Positions 45,461-58,015 are shown, counted from the stretch's first letter. The stretch: DNA of 64,000 nucleotides from Rhizomucor pusillus (GCA_900175165.2 FWWN02000583.1:321-64320); one strand, 5' to 3'. Made by a program: numbers and translations. The notes: generated by a model not told the origin, from the sequence alone.

Positions 45461-45765
45461 TCAATAGAACCATAAAATGTAAAGTGGCCCCCTTCTTCTT
45501 CTTCTTCTCCTCCTTCTCTTTTTTTATACCATCGTCCATCATCTTGTATGCATTCCTTTCCATCTTTTCTTAAGTCAAATAGCATATAAAGCACATATAT
45601 ATGTATCATGTCTATAAATACTTTGCTGCCATGTTTATCATTTTTTTGACAGTTTATGGCAAATGGGGCTGGGCTCGTTTTGTCATCGTCGTCTTTGAAG
45701 ACCGCAGGAACCGCGGCGCCCATCTCTGCCAACATCAATTGTAGTAAAAGCATCCCAGCACTACA

Positions 45766-47251
45766 ATGTCATTCCTGGGCGGCTTTTTGGACACCGTGTT
45801 TGCTGCCATTGGGTGCTGTCTGCCGGAAGCGAACCTTAGCATCAATGGTCGTGCCTACCGCATAGTCAAGATGCTAGGCGAAGGGTAAACGGCAACTGCA
45901 CAGCTATAACAGCAGCCAAAGAGCACCGTATTGACTGACTTTATTAGCGGTTTTTCCTTTGTATACCTTGCAGAGGACGGTTCCGGAAACCTGTATGCGT
46001 TAAAAAAGATCCGGTGTACGTTGGGCACAGAAGAAGCCGAGGTGGCGAAACGCGAAGTCGAAGTGTACAAGCTTTTTGAACACGAAAATATTATACGCAT
46101 GCTCGTAAATATCTAAACTGCAATGCGTGAGAGACAAATGTTTTAAGCGTGGCATAACCGATAGGACACAGCAACCATTGAAGAGAGTGATGGCAGCACG
46201 ACCATCTATATTTTGCTACCTTACTACAAGGTAAACTGGAAAACATGGCAGACCGGTGACAATGAGGCAAACTGTGTCTAAATAATGCTGTGTATAGCGC
46301 GGAAACTTGCAAGATGCCATTAATCGGAACCATTTGGACCAGAAACATTTCACAGAGAATCAAATGCTGACATTATTCCGTGGAGTGTGTTCGGCTATAG
46401 AATATATGCATACTTACAAAAGACCTGGCGGTGGACGACGCCAGTATCCGACAAAGAATCCCATCACAGGCGGTGAAGATGATGTTCATCGGCAAGATAC
46501 AGCCCCGCTTCTCAGTGGACAAACCCACCAAGAACAGTCCTCATCTATCGAGACCCATCCGCCAGGAAAAGAGGATGATATTATACCCTGGGCTCACAGA
46601 GATATCAAGCCAGGGTAAGTTAAGAGGGAGCTCGAAAACTCTTGCAAGGTACTCACATTCATGTTAGGAACATTATGGTCACAGACGATGGAAAATCTAT
46701 CCTTATGGACTTTGGATCTGCTTGCCAAGCACGGATTGAAATTCACAGTCGTCAGGAAGCATTGAAGCAGCAGGTATAGCGGACATATGAAAGACGTGGA
46801 ATTATGATAACTTACAATACGTGTGCGTAGGATATCGCAGCAGAGCATTGCTCTATGCCATACCGGGCCCCCGAATTGTTTGACGTAAAGACAGAAACTG
46901 TACTCGACGAGAAAGTGGATATATGGTCTCTGGGATGCACTTTGTACGCCATGGCGTATGGGCAATCACCGTTTGAAGTCAGTCTAAATGATCAGGGTGG
47001 TTCCATTGCATTGGCAGTCCTGAATGGCCAGTTCAAGTTTCCTTCCGATAACCGATACTCAAAGGAATTCCAAGACTTGATCTCATGGATGCTTCAGGTG
47101 GACCCCAAGTCACGTCCTGACATACAACAGGTAAAGCAAGATTTGAATGATAAGAAAAGGAGGGAAAGGAAAATAACTAAATGCTTCGGGGTTACAGATC
47201 TCGGAACGAGTCGACTCGCTTTTGAACAGGGAAGATGCATCTTCTTCATAG
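45766..47251 (+). CDS. Ser/Thr kinase of the STK16/NAK type
   Basis: Seven exons (45766-45884, 45948-46104, 46165-46230, 46298-46614, 46668-46773, 46831-47130, 47198-47251) give 372 aa, almost all kinase domain. Motifs: LGEGGFSFVYLAED (glycine loop), YALKKIRC (VAIK-like lysine), WAHRDIKPGNIM (catalytic loop), MDFGSACQA (DFG), SMPYRAPELFDV (APE) and KVDIWSLGCTLYAM. A pair of cysteines near the amino end (AIGCCLPE) could be palmitoylated, as in yeast Env7/Vps15-neighbour kinases and mammalian STK16. Between the hinge region and the HRD loop an insert of about 65 hydrophilic residues (GGGRRQYPTK onward) is longer than in animal STK16. It probably acts at Golgi/vacuole membranes. Confidence 0.9.
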
Positions 47252-47687
47252 AGAAAAAAAAGAGAACTGTACTTTTACGATGTACAGCTAGTATCAAAGA
47301 GAATCTCTCATTTTCTCTTTGTTTCTGGATGTACATACAATCTACAATACACGCACGCACACACAGCACAGACGCGCTCCCTCCCTCTCTCTCTGTCTCC
47401 CTTTGTTTCCCTTCACTCTCCTATGTATTTAAAGATACATGTTTATCCCTTTATTCCTTTTCTTGCATTTTTTCCCATGCATAAAATGCTTATCTTTGCA
47501 ACCCATATCTGGATATTCCGTTATCTCACTCTACAACGACCCCTGACGCGACGTGCATTTTGTCTAATCTTTCAAAATGGCAACCAGATGAAACCGAAAG
47601 AGGAAAGGAAAGGAACCATTCTTTTTTCTACTTCCAGAATATACATACACATATAGAATTGATTGGAGGTCATCTAGAGCGTTTCTT

Positions 47688-49043
47688 CTATATTGCAGGA
47701 GACGAAGGAGAATACATGCGCGGGAGCGAAGGCGGTAACGGATCAAATTGGTTGGACGACCTGCGACTATCCAACTGCTGCTGTTTATGCAACAGTCCTG
47801 TAGCCAAGGATGTTCTGCTGAAGGCCGACGACGATGAGTGGCTCTCGGGACTACGAGAAGAATGACCAGTTGCTGCCGGTGTATTAGGAGGGTATAAGGG
47901 CGGTAACAACAACGGCTGTTGTTGCTGTTCTTCGCGGGTAGTAAACAACTGTGCTATTCTTTCAATGAGAGCGGACGAGGATGATGATGATGGAGGCGAG
48001 GACGGTGGCGACGACGAATGATGAAGAATATGGTGGTGGTGGTTGTGATAATTGGTATTTTCGGGTGAGATGGCAGAAAGCATAGTGTCAATTGTTGAAA
48101 GTTCTGCATGCAATTCCTCGCGACGCTGCACAAGCGCCCGCCGGAACTTGTCAGGTTCAAGTACCAGCGTGGTCAACGCTGTTGTGACGGACCTCAGAGG
48201 ACTGGAAGCGTCGCCGCCGCCTGCTATCGTTGGGCACGCTGCTGCGTTGCTTTCGCTAGAGCTTCGTCGACGTGTTTGCAGGGAAATATCATTTAAATCG
48301 CCGTCGTCGCTGAGATGATGTCTTGAGTAAGATGTGCTCCGGAGAGCGCTCTGTTGCTGTTGACGACAATGGTAGTGGAAATATCCATTACCATCACCAC
48401 CGCCGTCGCTGTTCTTCCCTGACATCTGGCCAGCGTTAGTGTCCGGTGCTGCGCTGCTGTAAGTGGATACAGACGACGATGATGGTTGTTGGTGATGGCC
48501 GTTGTGTCTGCATGAGTTATTTCTTTCTTGCCACTCATTATTGTAAGCATTGTTGCTTGCGCTGAAACGTTTCCGTCGCTTGATGACTGTCCGTTTCATC
48601 GAAATAGGTCGGTGTACGTTGTGTAGCTTAAAGTACAGACCGCATGCATTGCAGATAGTATTGCCCTCTTCGTCTCGTCGCCACAAGGGCGTCGTTGTCG
48701 TCTGGCAGTTGAAACACTGGATGACTGGTGCGTTCCATCGTGTGCCTCCTACTCCTTCTCCGGCGTTCACAGGTGTGGACTGACTCACAGAAGAACGGTA
48801 GCTGGTTGTTACTCCACCGGAAGACGAGCGACAGCAGTCATCATCGTAGTCGTCCATGGAAGATCTCTTATTCGTTGTTGTTTTTGGCTTTTCTTGGCTA
48901 TCTCGTCTTTCGAAAGAACCACGTTGGTGCTCGTCTAGAGTTGACTGTGTGGAATGTTGCTGCTGGCGATCTTGATGCTGTCTCTCCAAGTATCTTGGAG
49001 GCTCAACGAAGATGTTGCTGCTGCTTCTTCTGTCTGAATCCAT
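47688..49043 (-). CDS. GATA-type zinc finger transcription factor
   Basis: This is a single-exon, 451-aa protein. The zinc finger at residues 110-134 is CFNC, a 17-residue loop with [14 protein letters not shown], then CNAC, followed by [16 protein letters not shown] and a basic tail VIKRRKRF. This is the fungal type IVa finger that binds HGATAR. The rest is disordered: Gln/Ser/Arg-rich before the finger, then Ser, Gln and His runs (including a four-His run). A coiled-coil-like segment ([20 protein letters not shown]) lies near residue 310, as in fungal factors that dimerise. Subfamily (nitrogen, light or development) cannot be fixed. The upstream region on the minus strand carries many GATA motifs, consistent with autoregulation. 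Confidence 0.9.
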   Translation of the reverse strand: MDSDRRSSSNIFVEPPRYLERQHQDRQQQHSTQSTLDEHQRGSFERRDSQEKPKTTTNKRSSMDDYDDDCCRSSSGGVTTSYRSSVSQSTPVNAGEGVGGTRWNAPVIQCFNCQTTTTPLWRRDEEGNTICNACGLYFKLHNVHRPISMKRTVIKRRKRFSASNNAYNNEWQERNNSCRHNGHHQQPSSSSVSTYSSAAPDTNAGQMSGKNSDGGGDGNGYFHYHCRQQQQSALRSTSYSRHHLSDDGDLNDISLQTRRRSSSESNAAACPTIAGGGDASSPLRSVTTALTTLVLEPDKFRRALVQRREELHAELSTIDTMLSAISPENTNYHNHHHHILHHSSSPPSSPPSSSSSSALIERIAQLFTTREEQQQQPLLLPPLYPPNTPAATGHSSRSPESHSSSSAFSRTSLATGLLHKQQQLDSRRSSNQFDPLPPSLPRMYSPSSPAI

Positions 49044-49219
49044 TTATTTTCTGGAATTTGATATGAAAAGAAAGAGTAAGGAAAGAAAAAAGTATGAAGC
49101 AAGTCAAATGCGTACGTGTATGCGTGGGTGTATGGAGAGCTAGATAGAGTGAGAAGTGGTAACGGGAAAGAGAGAAAGGAGCACAAGACAAGTAGTTGAA
49201 GATTACAACAATTCACAAA

Positions 49220-50194
49220 GATAATATTTCCATGGCAACGTTCCGGTGCCCCAAGCTGATAACCAAACTTGGGGGGAGGAGCGGGGGTGGGTAATGGTGT
49301 TATCATTCAAGCTTGTGCGTGTGGGGAGAGACAGAAAGGCACAAAGAGACATACGATAAGATAACGACAGCAGCAAACAGAAATTACAACCTGAAGCTTT
49401 GGGTTTCCCAGGCGACAAGCAAAAACAAATGACCTCGTTCCAGATAAGCTTTCGTGAACCCTTCGATCCTGATAGATACGCCCTTTTTTTTTTCTTTTTT
49501 GCTCATCTTGTAGATCTTTTTATTTCCTTTTTCCTTTTCCTGTTGCTGCTGATGGTAGCACCGCAATTTTTATCGACACCTACAGGAAGGCGTACCAACG
49601 GACACTGCTCAATTTAGAAAGCAAATAATGATAAGCCCAATCGAGATAGTGGTAACAATTCCCGCATCCTTCTGTGACGCGAAAATCAAGTGTCCCCATT
49701 GAGCATATCCCGGGCTTTTACTTTTCTTGATGTTGCGTAAGCAAGTATTTCGCAGGAAAGCGGGTTTGACGCCGAGTCTGCTCCGCTTTTTCATTCCGGG
49801 TAAACAAACTTCCCCCTCTCACCGTAAAGAAGCAGACAGAACGTTGATTTTCTTCTTACATTCCATCTCCACGTGAAAACTGTAAGCGTATTCGTTTGTA
49901 CGCCAACGAGCTTGCTGATATATATCTGAGAGAGGGGAAGAATTGGGGCTCAGTAGAACAGCACGGTTAGCAGCGAACGGATGCGCGATTTACTTGATGA
50001 TTGTTTATCTGCATTGTTTGAACGTAGTAAAAGCAAATCAGGAACAAGACCCGAAAGCGGTCAGATAAAGCGTTCCAGGAACCGAGGGTTCCTTTCTCTG
50101 TATGTATGTTACGCTCTGCCGTGAACCTGTACGAACTTTTCCTTTTTAGGTTTTAAAGATAAGAACTTGTCAATGGGTCCTTATCAATAGATAA
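49220..50194. promoter_or_regulatory. Cluster of GATA motifs upstream of the GATA-factor gene
   Basis: GATAA/GATAAG or the complement occurs at about 49220, 49258, 49355, 49360, 49443, 49630, 50158, 50180 and 50190, all upstream of the minus-strand GATA gene starting at 49043. Two at 49355-49364 are nearly abutting. Fungal GATA factors often bind their own promoters. Confidence 0.45.
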
Positions 50195-50592
50195 TGCAAG
50201 AAAAAAAATTGATCGGTATCAAGCCGGCCCGCCGCTGCTGTTTCTTCTTTGCTACAGCTCACTATACTCCTTTCTTTGCTTGCCTATTTCCTGAAAAGTA
50301 AACTTACGGCAACAATGGTAATTAACGACGAAACTATGTACCAAGGTTTTGCACAAGACATTGCTCAGTTTAACATTTCTGTTTTGGACGTTGTACATGA
50401 ATATTGCTGAATGCATTACCATTTACATTTACGTGTCGGCTTTCCTTTTTCCCCCATTTGCGCTTACACAATGCTAGTGCAAAGACCGTTCGGGTAGAAC
50501 GTTGATGAATGGCCGAAAACAAGCTGAATCTAGAAATTATTTATACTAGAGTCAAAACCCTGCATATCCTACATTCTTCTAAGCTTTAATAA
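49395..50592. other. Long intergenic region, no gene supported
   Basis: Beyond the GATA motifs I see only AT-rich and pyrimidine tracts (for example 49482-49500) and no coding ORF. Confidence 0.4.
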
Positions 50593-50712
50593 TTATTTAT
50601 TCTGGTATTCTTCCTCACTTGCATTGTCGCTTATATCATCATCAAAGTCAAGGTCGTCCCACAAATACTCCTTTTGCGGATAGAAATGCTTCCGCTTATT
50701 GCCAACTTTCAT
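50593..50712 (-). CDS. Small charged protein, 39 aa, unknown
   Basis: ATG at 50712, stop at 50593-50595. The sequence has a basic head (KVGNKRKHFY), an aromatic middle (PQKEYLWDDLDFDDD) and an acidic end. A CTAATTCAG acceptor-like site lies about 17 bases before the ATG and a TATATA farther up, so the leader may be spliced. It could instead be the last exon of a gene whose earlier exons I cannot identify. The composition is far from random intergenic DNA. Confidence 0.4.
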   Translation of the reverse strand: MKVGNKRKHFYPQKEYLWDDLDFDDDISDNASEEEYQNK

Positions 50713-51142
50713 TCTTCTCTGTGCCTCCCTGAATTAGAAAATATACGGTTTCCGGTACAAGAACGAGCTTCACAGCAAGAGTTGATGTATATAAGCGGTT
50801 TGCTGGTGTTTCGAATGAATATGAGTCCAACCAACGGTACTTATTGATCAGAGGTAATATTCCAGCCAATCACAAAAGAGGAAAAAAGTTAACAGTTTTA
50901 AAAGGGTTTCGTGCTGTTTAGAAACTTCTCGTTATATTATCTGTCGTTGATTGTACATCAAATTACAGGGAAAGTCTGTATGCTGCTTTGCTTAAATTGG
51001 CTCCTAAATAGACAGCAAGATGATTAATGTTGATAGCAGACATTCTCATAGCAGTACTAAATGCATACATGCAGGTCAGTAGGAGAGGATAGCTGGTTAG
51101 AGGGTAAATTCGGGCCAAAGTTTTCTTGGAAAGTATGGCGGT

Positions 51143-54100
51143 TTAGGAGCCTTGAAGATATCCAGATTAGTTGACGCTGCTTGGAGGAGTCAATTGTGAT
51201 GTATAACTTACCTCCGCAACCTCCACAACCACCTCCACAACCTCCACCGCCGCAGCTGCCACCGCCACAACCTCCACCGCTACTTCCTCCTTCACATCCT
51301 CCTCCACCACCACCGCCGCTGCTGCTGCCGTATGTCATGGAGGTGTACGAGACCTCGTAGCCAAGTGGAACCCAACCACCCCTGTCCGTCGTGTATCCAA
51401 ATTCCTTCAGAGAAAAGACAATGAGTGTCTCGTGACAACACGTGGAAACCAGCGAGGCAAGACTGACCTTTATACTCGGATGAATAGACATTTTGCACAG
51501 GCTGATATTTTGGAAGTGGTTTATCTGTATTACGACAGATGCAGTTAGAGAAGAGTGCTCCTAATGGTTCAAAACTTGAGTATGATACTTGCATCTCGCT
51601 GGCAATGGTGGCAGCTGAGGACGAGGAGGAACACAAGGTGGTATTGTCAGGCAGTCTAAAATCGAGCCTGGCGAGACTTCATACTTGGTATTTATTTTGG
51701 TAAGGACTCCTCCTACCATAACTTTTCGAGAGTGGATGATTAGAAACCAAGAATAATATTACTGTAATTAGAAAAGTAAAAAATTTGTCACTACATTGCA
51801 ACGGGTTTGTCTAGGCGTTCAATAGAAGCTAACGTGTTTAGCATAATTGTCAGTAGATTGGGAAACGATCCACATGATCATGAATAGAAAGTGGATAGTA
51901 CCTCCACAATTAACCGTTCTGTATTCAAATCACTGTAAGTCTAACGATGTGGAGAGATCTAACGTAGAAATTGCCAAGCACACCCAATATAGCCGTAACC
52001 GATTTTCTCCAGATCCTTGGCTAGCTCTGCTTGCTCTTCCAGCTAGCAAGCGTATTATAAGAGATTCTGTTTTGGATACTTATATCAATATGCTCCAAGT
52101 TGCAAGACTTACGGAACCTTTGCTTTCTACCAGGTTCTCTCGCGCACTGCCTAAGAAGCAGTGTCACATAGAGATATAAAAGCTCTATAGTAGTATGCAG
52201 CGGGTACTTACCACGATCGTGGTAGCTAGAGGCATCAGCGATTCGTCTGGAAATTGTAGAATTAGTCACACAACGCCACATCAACATATGCGGCGGATTT
52301 TTTGAACACTTACGTCGCATTAACTGATTTGAGAGTCCTTCTGACGACATTCACTGCTTCCACGATACCTCTGACTTGAGACAACCTTACATTTCCACTT
52401 TCCGCCAGAACTGGGCTTTATAAAAACATCAGTGTTAGAAAAGATAAACGCGGAAAGGATCATATTCGTTGCGCAGGTGCTTATTACACTTGCCTGTAAA
52501 CATCTCACATTGTCTCCTTTGTCTCCTCAGGAAGCAGGTATGTACCATGACAGTAATCAGGTTCAAATTTTGCAGGCGGGCCAAATGTTGCCTCTTGGAT
52601 CTTTTTCCGCGCTTTGACAAGAGTAGGCATGGTCTCATCGACCTCCACATCGTCGATACCATAAGGGATATTTTCATTGTACCATGCCCGGTTTGTTTGC
52701 TTTGCATAATCCTCCAGCTTGGAATCAGGGATGCTGTCATCATGGTTGATGACTTTCCCAGTATGCTTTAGGCAGAATGCTCGATATATGTCCGGATACA
52801 ACATGTGTGTATGCCAAGCCAAATCTACATAGATTTCGAGTTTCGTATCAGTGAAAGGTAAATCTTTGAGCTGCTGAAATATTCACCTATTTCAATGGTA
52901 GGTACTGCTACCAAACCAGGATTCATTACAATGATACGTAAGAAATCGCGATATCGCCTAACGCCTCGGACGATTCCCTCGTCACCCTTCCAATCCACTG
53001 ACAGGACTGAGTGTACAAACTTGAACTGTCGCTTCACTGCTTAAATGAGATCAGCAGAGAATTCATATGGATTGCCAACGTAGGAAGCTTTGATAATGTT
53101 TAAAATATCTGTCCCCAATGTGTTAGCAGACTGATAACTGGAATACCATGTAGCATTTTAATTAATACTTGCTTTTAGTGAAATCCTGGTAGCGATTGCT
53201 ATCGTTTTCTTCTTGCTCGGTAAGCCTCTTTTCAAGGTCGGTAAAGTCGCGGATAATGTCAAAATTAGAGAGTTATATCTTCTTTAGCATCTCGTCTTCT
53301 TGTTCAAGCACTTTGGGATCCTTTGGCAACCCACGTCGATCGAGCCAGACCTTTGCACAGCAACGTTTGGGATAATTGGCGTAGCCACATGTATCCACCG
53401 AGAACGTGTACTGGCATTTCTCGCAGCGGGTTGATATGTTAGGATCCATTCTTTAGCTGGCGTAGTCGAGCCTAGCATGATTGGCATCAGGTAAAAGCAA
53501 CGTATGAGAGGATAAGTATGTATGCTGCTGGTGAAAAAAGAAAAAACACTCTTTGTGATGAATACTTGCCACGATGCACCGACATAATGTTTACATTTTG
53601 GAAATTCTATGTATCTGCGCTTTTGATAATAGCTCTCGATGGACCTGGTATCCAAAACGAAAGGTAAATCTAGGATTGTTTATCCGAATGATTATCGTAC
53701 TGAAAGTAAGAGCTGCTGTAGTATTGAGTGGGATACTAATACAGATATACCGTGAGCCAGACCAGTACTATTATTTTTGTAAATGGTCGAATAATTTTGC
53801 ACTCACTCTTTGTTCGTACAAGATATTATCCTTAGGCCAACTATATACTTTTGAAATGTTGTAATTCGCATCTTCGAAGTATCTAAATGGGCTCAGTCTA
53901 TGTGCATGTCTCATCAATGCGACGTCTTGCAATGTAGACAAAAAGTATAAGAGTCCGATATAATGAATTGAGGTTATTTGAGCATTTGTAGTCGATGCTA
54001 AGTAGACTCACCAAGAGGTATGCCGTCACTTTCGTAAATGCGGTGTAAAATCCCGTGCTGAAAGGTACCATGGCCAGGTAAACGTTGAGCTTTTCCTCAG

Positions 54101-54254
54101 AACCTTGCAAGGATGTGACCTCTTTGTGGAATGCCTTTAGCATGGAAAGGTACATCCAGCATGCATCAACTGTCACAACATCCAATGATGGATAATAATC
54201 CGGCTCGGGACGGTTTAGACCAGGATTTTCGCTCCAGTACTTGCGAGACGACAT
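51143..54254 (-). pseudogene. Glycine-rich domain (GRDP/DUF1399-like) protein gene with breaks
   Basis: Exons in order on the minus strand carry family hallmarks. The start at 54254 reads MSSRKYWSENPGLNRPEPDY and WMYLSMLKAFHKE. Next comes HAHRLSPFRYFEDANYN (about 53920-53850), a zinc-like CEKCQYTFSVDTCGY (about 53440), then VHSVLSVDWKGDE and DLAWHTHMLYPDIYRAF with VINHDD (about 52830-52740). The gene ends in a Gly/Cys tail (GGGCGGGSCGGGGCGG, about 51270-51220). Breaks: the frame changes between the first two blocks near 54030-54110; an in-frame TAA sits at 53273-53275 inside coding-like sequence; and a TAA precedes the zinc-like block near 53463. Some could be misread introns. The family is cytosolic and poorly understood, linked to stress and development in plants. 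Confidence 0.55.
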
Positions 54255-56366
54255 GTGTAAAAAAGGATACGGAAAGAAGAAGATGAGAAATAATGCGAAG
54301 CATCAAAGCGTTTATGCGTACGGTCCATTTATACTAAATGGGTGATTCAAAATGTGGCAAAGTCCAAAGCATTGTACAACGTCTCGTTTACTTAATAATC
54401 CGTTTGCTTGATAATCGATGCTTCAGCGGATCATGTGAAGAAAAATTACAATGTTATTCTTCGATCATGGCTACGCGAAATACGTATTATTCAATGACGA
54501 CGTGGCTGCGGCGCAAGAGAGATTGGAAAAGCGACTTGGTTCCACAGAACTGGCTAAGCCCATCCGCTCCACAATAAAACCGATTCGCGTATAAAGATTT
54601 GTCCCACGTGGGTCCGGGATCAAGCGACCTGAACCATAATAGGCAAGTTGATTTCAGGAATGAAGATGAGGAAGGATGTCGTAGACATGAAAACATCCCA
54701 AAAAGCTTGCTTAGAAAGGGCAACAAAGGAATCACTTGACAGCTTCTTTCGTTCATTGTAATCTGAGAAATAAAAGCACCACGTCATCCCTCTTCTTTCT
54801 GCAACTTTTCTGTTCTTACCACTGGATCGACTTGCAAGTAGCTGAATGCACATTCATTTCGACAATGACTACGCCGCATATGACTTGTACAACAATCGCA
54901 ACGAAGTTGGCGAATTCGACCATGTAGCATGAAGGAAGAACACAAGAGCTTTTCATGAAACGAACAAACTGCAAAGTCTTAGAAGGCTATTCATGAAGGA
55001 AAATGGACAGGATGTTGTATACTGTACCGGATCTGCCTCGACTGTCCCGGGCTGCTTCCGGCACCAAATGCGGTTCTCCTGCAAAGGCTGCGGTATACCC
55101 AAACGACAAGCATTTGTAGCAGACGAGGATCTGAAGGATAAGAACACAGATGCCGTGCGTAGGGTCATGTTGCACGAATAAACCGCCATAAGTCAAATCG
55201 CAAACCGAAAATATCAAAGGTAAGTTTATGTTCAAGGACTTACTATTCCTATTATCAATTAACCAGCTTGCAAACAGCTGCTCGTACGTGCATTTGAGAC
55301 TAATCGCGATGCGTACGAATTTTACGACAAATATAAAAGGACCACATTTATGGTTCACGACATGATTTTGAGCATCCACGAGCCATAACTGGAAACTTGA
55401 GAGCACTGGTCGATACGTTGAGGATATCCTGTTTGAATATGGCAGAGCCATGAAGAACGAACAGCAATATCAATTCTTTTGATATATTTTCGTAAACAGC
55501 TCAAGGTTGATTCCCCTTTAGTACATAAGATTATCAGGAAAACCATCAATTATACAAATCTTGATCTTATCTTGCTACTCAAAAGTTTTGCTTGAGGCAT
55601 TGGCATTTTCTTTTTCTATTCGAATTTAAATTTTCAGAACAAAAATGGTGTACCAGTACAAGATTCTCTACAGTCTCGATCTTTTTTACGTTGTAACTCA
55701 CGAAAAGCATGAGACGTTGGAGGGATATACCTTTAAACTTGTCACAAAGGACGCGGTTTCACTCGCTATCAGCATGTTGCCACGGATGTTGTCTCTGCTG
55801 GATCGGGTGGCTCAGCAATGTGCCACCAGCAACAATGCAAGTCGCGCCCAGATATCCAAGGACTATTTCTACATATTACCGGTTTACTTTTCCACCTACT
55901 CTATTGGTATCGAAACTGAACGGTGGATGGGGTAGGCGGAAGCCGGAATATTCTTGCTCTCATTGGAGGGAAGTTCTCCGACAACAACTCTGATTCACAA
56001 AAAGAGAAAATAAATCGTTCGTTCGTTCAGCTTGGTTGAGTGCTTCTTGGGGACAGTTTGTACAATGATCTATTCGCAGTTACTAAAGAGTGTGCTTACT
56101 AGTTGATCCATTACTTGCTACTGGCTTGCAAAACGTACCATGGTTTGTGGCTGGAAAATTTGGGTTGTATTTGTCACGCCACTGCAACTGCAGAAAAAGG
56201 GAAAAATACGCACGGAAAAAATCAGTCGATGGATAGAAAAAGGTGGTGTGATCCAGCAACGAATTCTGCTCGGGTGCTGCCCTGAGGCCTCTATATATAA
56301 AGCCAGGGCCGTTACTACGGCAACACAAACATAATAACGCTTAATAGTCATCTCCCGTAAAGAAAT
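54255..56366. other. Unresolved coding-like fragments
   Basis: Plus-strand pieces look coding: about 54940-55181 (CTGSASTVPGCFRHQMRFSC, then CKGCGIPKRQAFVADEDLKD), about 55270-55388 (LLVRAFETNRDAYEFYDKYK) and 55645-55935 (96 aa, starting MVYQYKILYSLDLFYVV, preceded by TTTTCAG). I could not join them into one frame-consistent gene, and stops occur between them. They may be exons of one hypothetical gene or remains of a repeat. I do not recognise the family. No gene is seen in 54255-54930 or 55936-56366. Confidence 0.35.
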
Positions 56367-56761
56367 ATGTCTGGCCTAGCTCACTTTTTGAAGACATCCA
56401 TCAAACCCGAAGTCATTCCGCTCTTTGTCATTGTCGGCGGTGCATTGACAGGCGCCGCATACGTTGGCACTCATGCAGCAAAGGCTCCCGATGTGGCATG
56501 GTAACTTATAAATATGCAAGATCTTGCTCTCTGTGGATCAGCTCGGCTTATACAAGATTCTATGCATTACAGGGACCACAAGACCAACCCGCACCCATGG
56601 CAAGACATCAAGGTACGCTTTTAATTAATATACATCGTTGCAGCAACAGCATGTTAAGTGACTCTATGTTTTTTGCTTGTTTGAGATAGGACGGCGAACA
56701 AGTCAAACTGTATGCTCTGAATCAAAAGTACAACAACCGCTGGGAACGGACGAAGTGGTGA
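56367..56761 (+). CDS. MLRQ/NDUFA4-like respiratory-chain subunit
   Basis: Three exons (56367-56500, 56573-56612, 56690-56761) give 81 aa. MSGLAHFLKTSIKPEVIPLF leads into one membrane helix (VIVGGALTGAAYVGTHA), then DVAWDHKTNPHPWQDIKDGE and a charged tail KYNNRWERTKW. This is the B12D/MLRQ family: in animals NDUFA4 sits in cytochrome c oxidase, and in fungi homologues are assigned to complex I or IV. It is an inner mitochondrial membrane protein without a cleaved presequence. Length and single helix match the family. Confidence 0.9.
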
Positions 56762-57157
56762 GAGAGAACTTGATCTGTGAAATGTTATGGTGACCATCCC
56801 AACTGCGCACACTGTAAGCTACCTTGCTACCTCTTCGTTACTATCTCCACCGTTATCATCATCCCTCGACCGAACTAGTCCACATTTCTCTCACATGTCG
56901 CTCCTTGCTCCTTTGTTCCCCTTGTCTTTTTTGTATTTTTAAACATCTGTTGTTATACTATAATTAAAATAAACATTATTTGTCACTTCACTTTATATGT
57001 ATTTGATTTCCGTTCATGACCATTCGAAAAACTTGCGATCTTGCAGACTTTTGGAATCCTTCATATCCATGACCCAGATAGCAGCCCTGCCGTGTAAGTT
57101 CAGTATAAATGAGCTGTCTTCGCAAAAATGTAAAAAATATGTAGCAAAAAGAAAACT

Positions 57158-58015
57158 TTACCCAATCTCGTTGGTGTACGAAAAGATGAATCCAGCAAAC
57201 GGGATCATCTCCAAGAATGTTGCGACGACACCAAACTGATGATACTGCCAGAACGCGTGTTCGATTTGTCGCTGGCGACGGGCGCGTGACCAGTTGTGAA
57301 CGTTAAAGTATCGCTTGTGAGCCGCACCGCCTCTCGACAGACCCTGGATACCAAGGAACGCAGCGGGACCAAAGACCGGGATCAGGTTCAAAGGCAACGT
57401 TCCGACAAACAAGATTGCATTGACAAAGAAGAGCTCCCACGAATCCTCTTTTTGCGCGTTGAGTAGCATGATATTGACAGGTGACAACAGACGGTGTGCC
57501 CGGACCTTAGCATTCTCAATCGACGACGGGATGCTCTCTTTTGCTTGCTTGACAGCCATGTTGAGCGACTCGACGACTTGCTCTGCAGTTTTCGGCGGCT
57601 CCTCCTTCTTGGCTTCTGCTGCTTTTGAAGGAGGTAAATCTTTGCGTTCCTGCAGGATCGCATCGAATAGTCTTTCGCGCACCGAACCGACAAAGTACTG
57701 TGTGAGCTGGCCAACGACGGCAAACGATTCTGCGAGCGTCAACAGTCCAGTTGTCACTGCCACCCCCGGTCCGACAAACCACTGCTTGGTGTCTTGTGGA
57801 CGCAACTCGCTGTATATGCGCTCCAGCAGCCGCGATTGAGGACCGAAACCGTACTTGACCAACGGCACAATCACGACCAGGCTCACCGCACTCGCTTTGA
57901 CAGCTGACACCAAGATCGGTTTGACGAGCTCCGGGTTGTGTGCGAGGTGGAGAAGACCGCGGACAGGGTAGATAGCCGGTGGTAACGGTTGTTGACGTTT
58001 TGACGTGAAGAGCAT
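57158..58015 (-). CDS. EI24/RRT8-type multi-pass membrane protein
   Basis: This single-exon, 285-aa frame starts at 58015 (MLFTSKRQQPLPPAIYPVRG); a start at 58072 would only add a Phe run. Hydrophobic segments are ASAVSLVVIVPLVKYGF, VAVTTGLLTLAESFAVVG, FFVNAILFVGTLPLNLIPVF and FLEMIPFAGFIFSY. GPAAFLGIQGLSRGGAAHKR is the most characteristic part and is typical of fungal RRT8/LDS proteins (lipid droplets, outer spore wall) of the EI24 superfamily. The middle has a charged helix (RKDLPPSKAAEAKKEEPPK). Its role in this organism is likely lipid-droplet or ER associated; that is inference. It is convergent with the MLRQ gene. Confidence 0.82.
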   Translation of the reverse strand: MLFTSKRQQPLPPAIYPVRGLLHLAHNPELVKPILVSAVKASAVSLVVIVPLVKYGFGPQSRLLERIYSELRPQDTKQWFVGPGVAVTTGLLTLAESFAVVGQLTQYFVGSVRERLFDAILQERKDLPPSKAAEAKKEEPPKTAEQVVESLNMAVKQAKESIPSSIENAKVRAHRLLSPVNIMLLNAQKEDSWELFFVNAILFVGTLPLNLIPVFGPAAFLGIQGLSRGGAAHKRYFNVHNWSRARRQRQIEHAFWQYHQFGVVATFLEMIPFAGFIFSYTNEIG

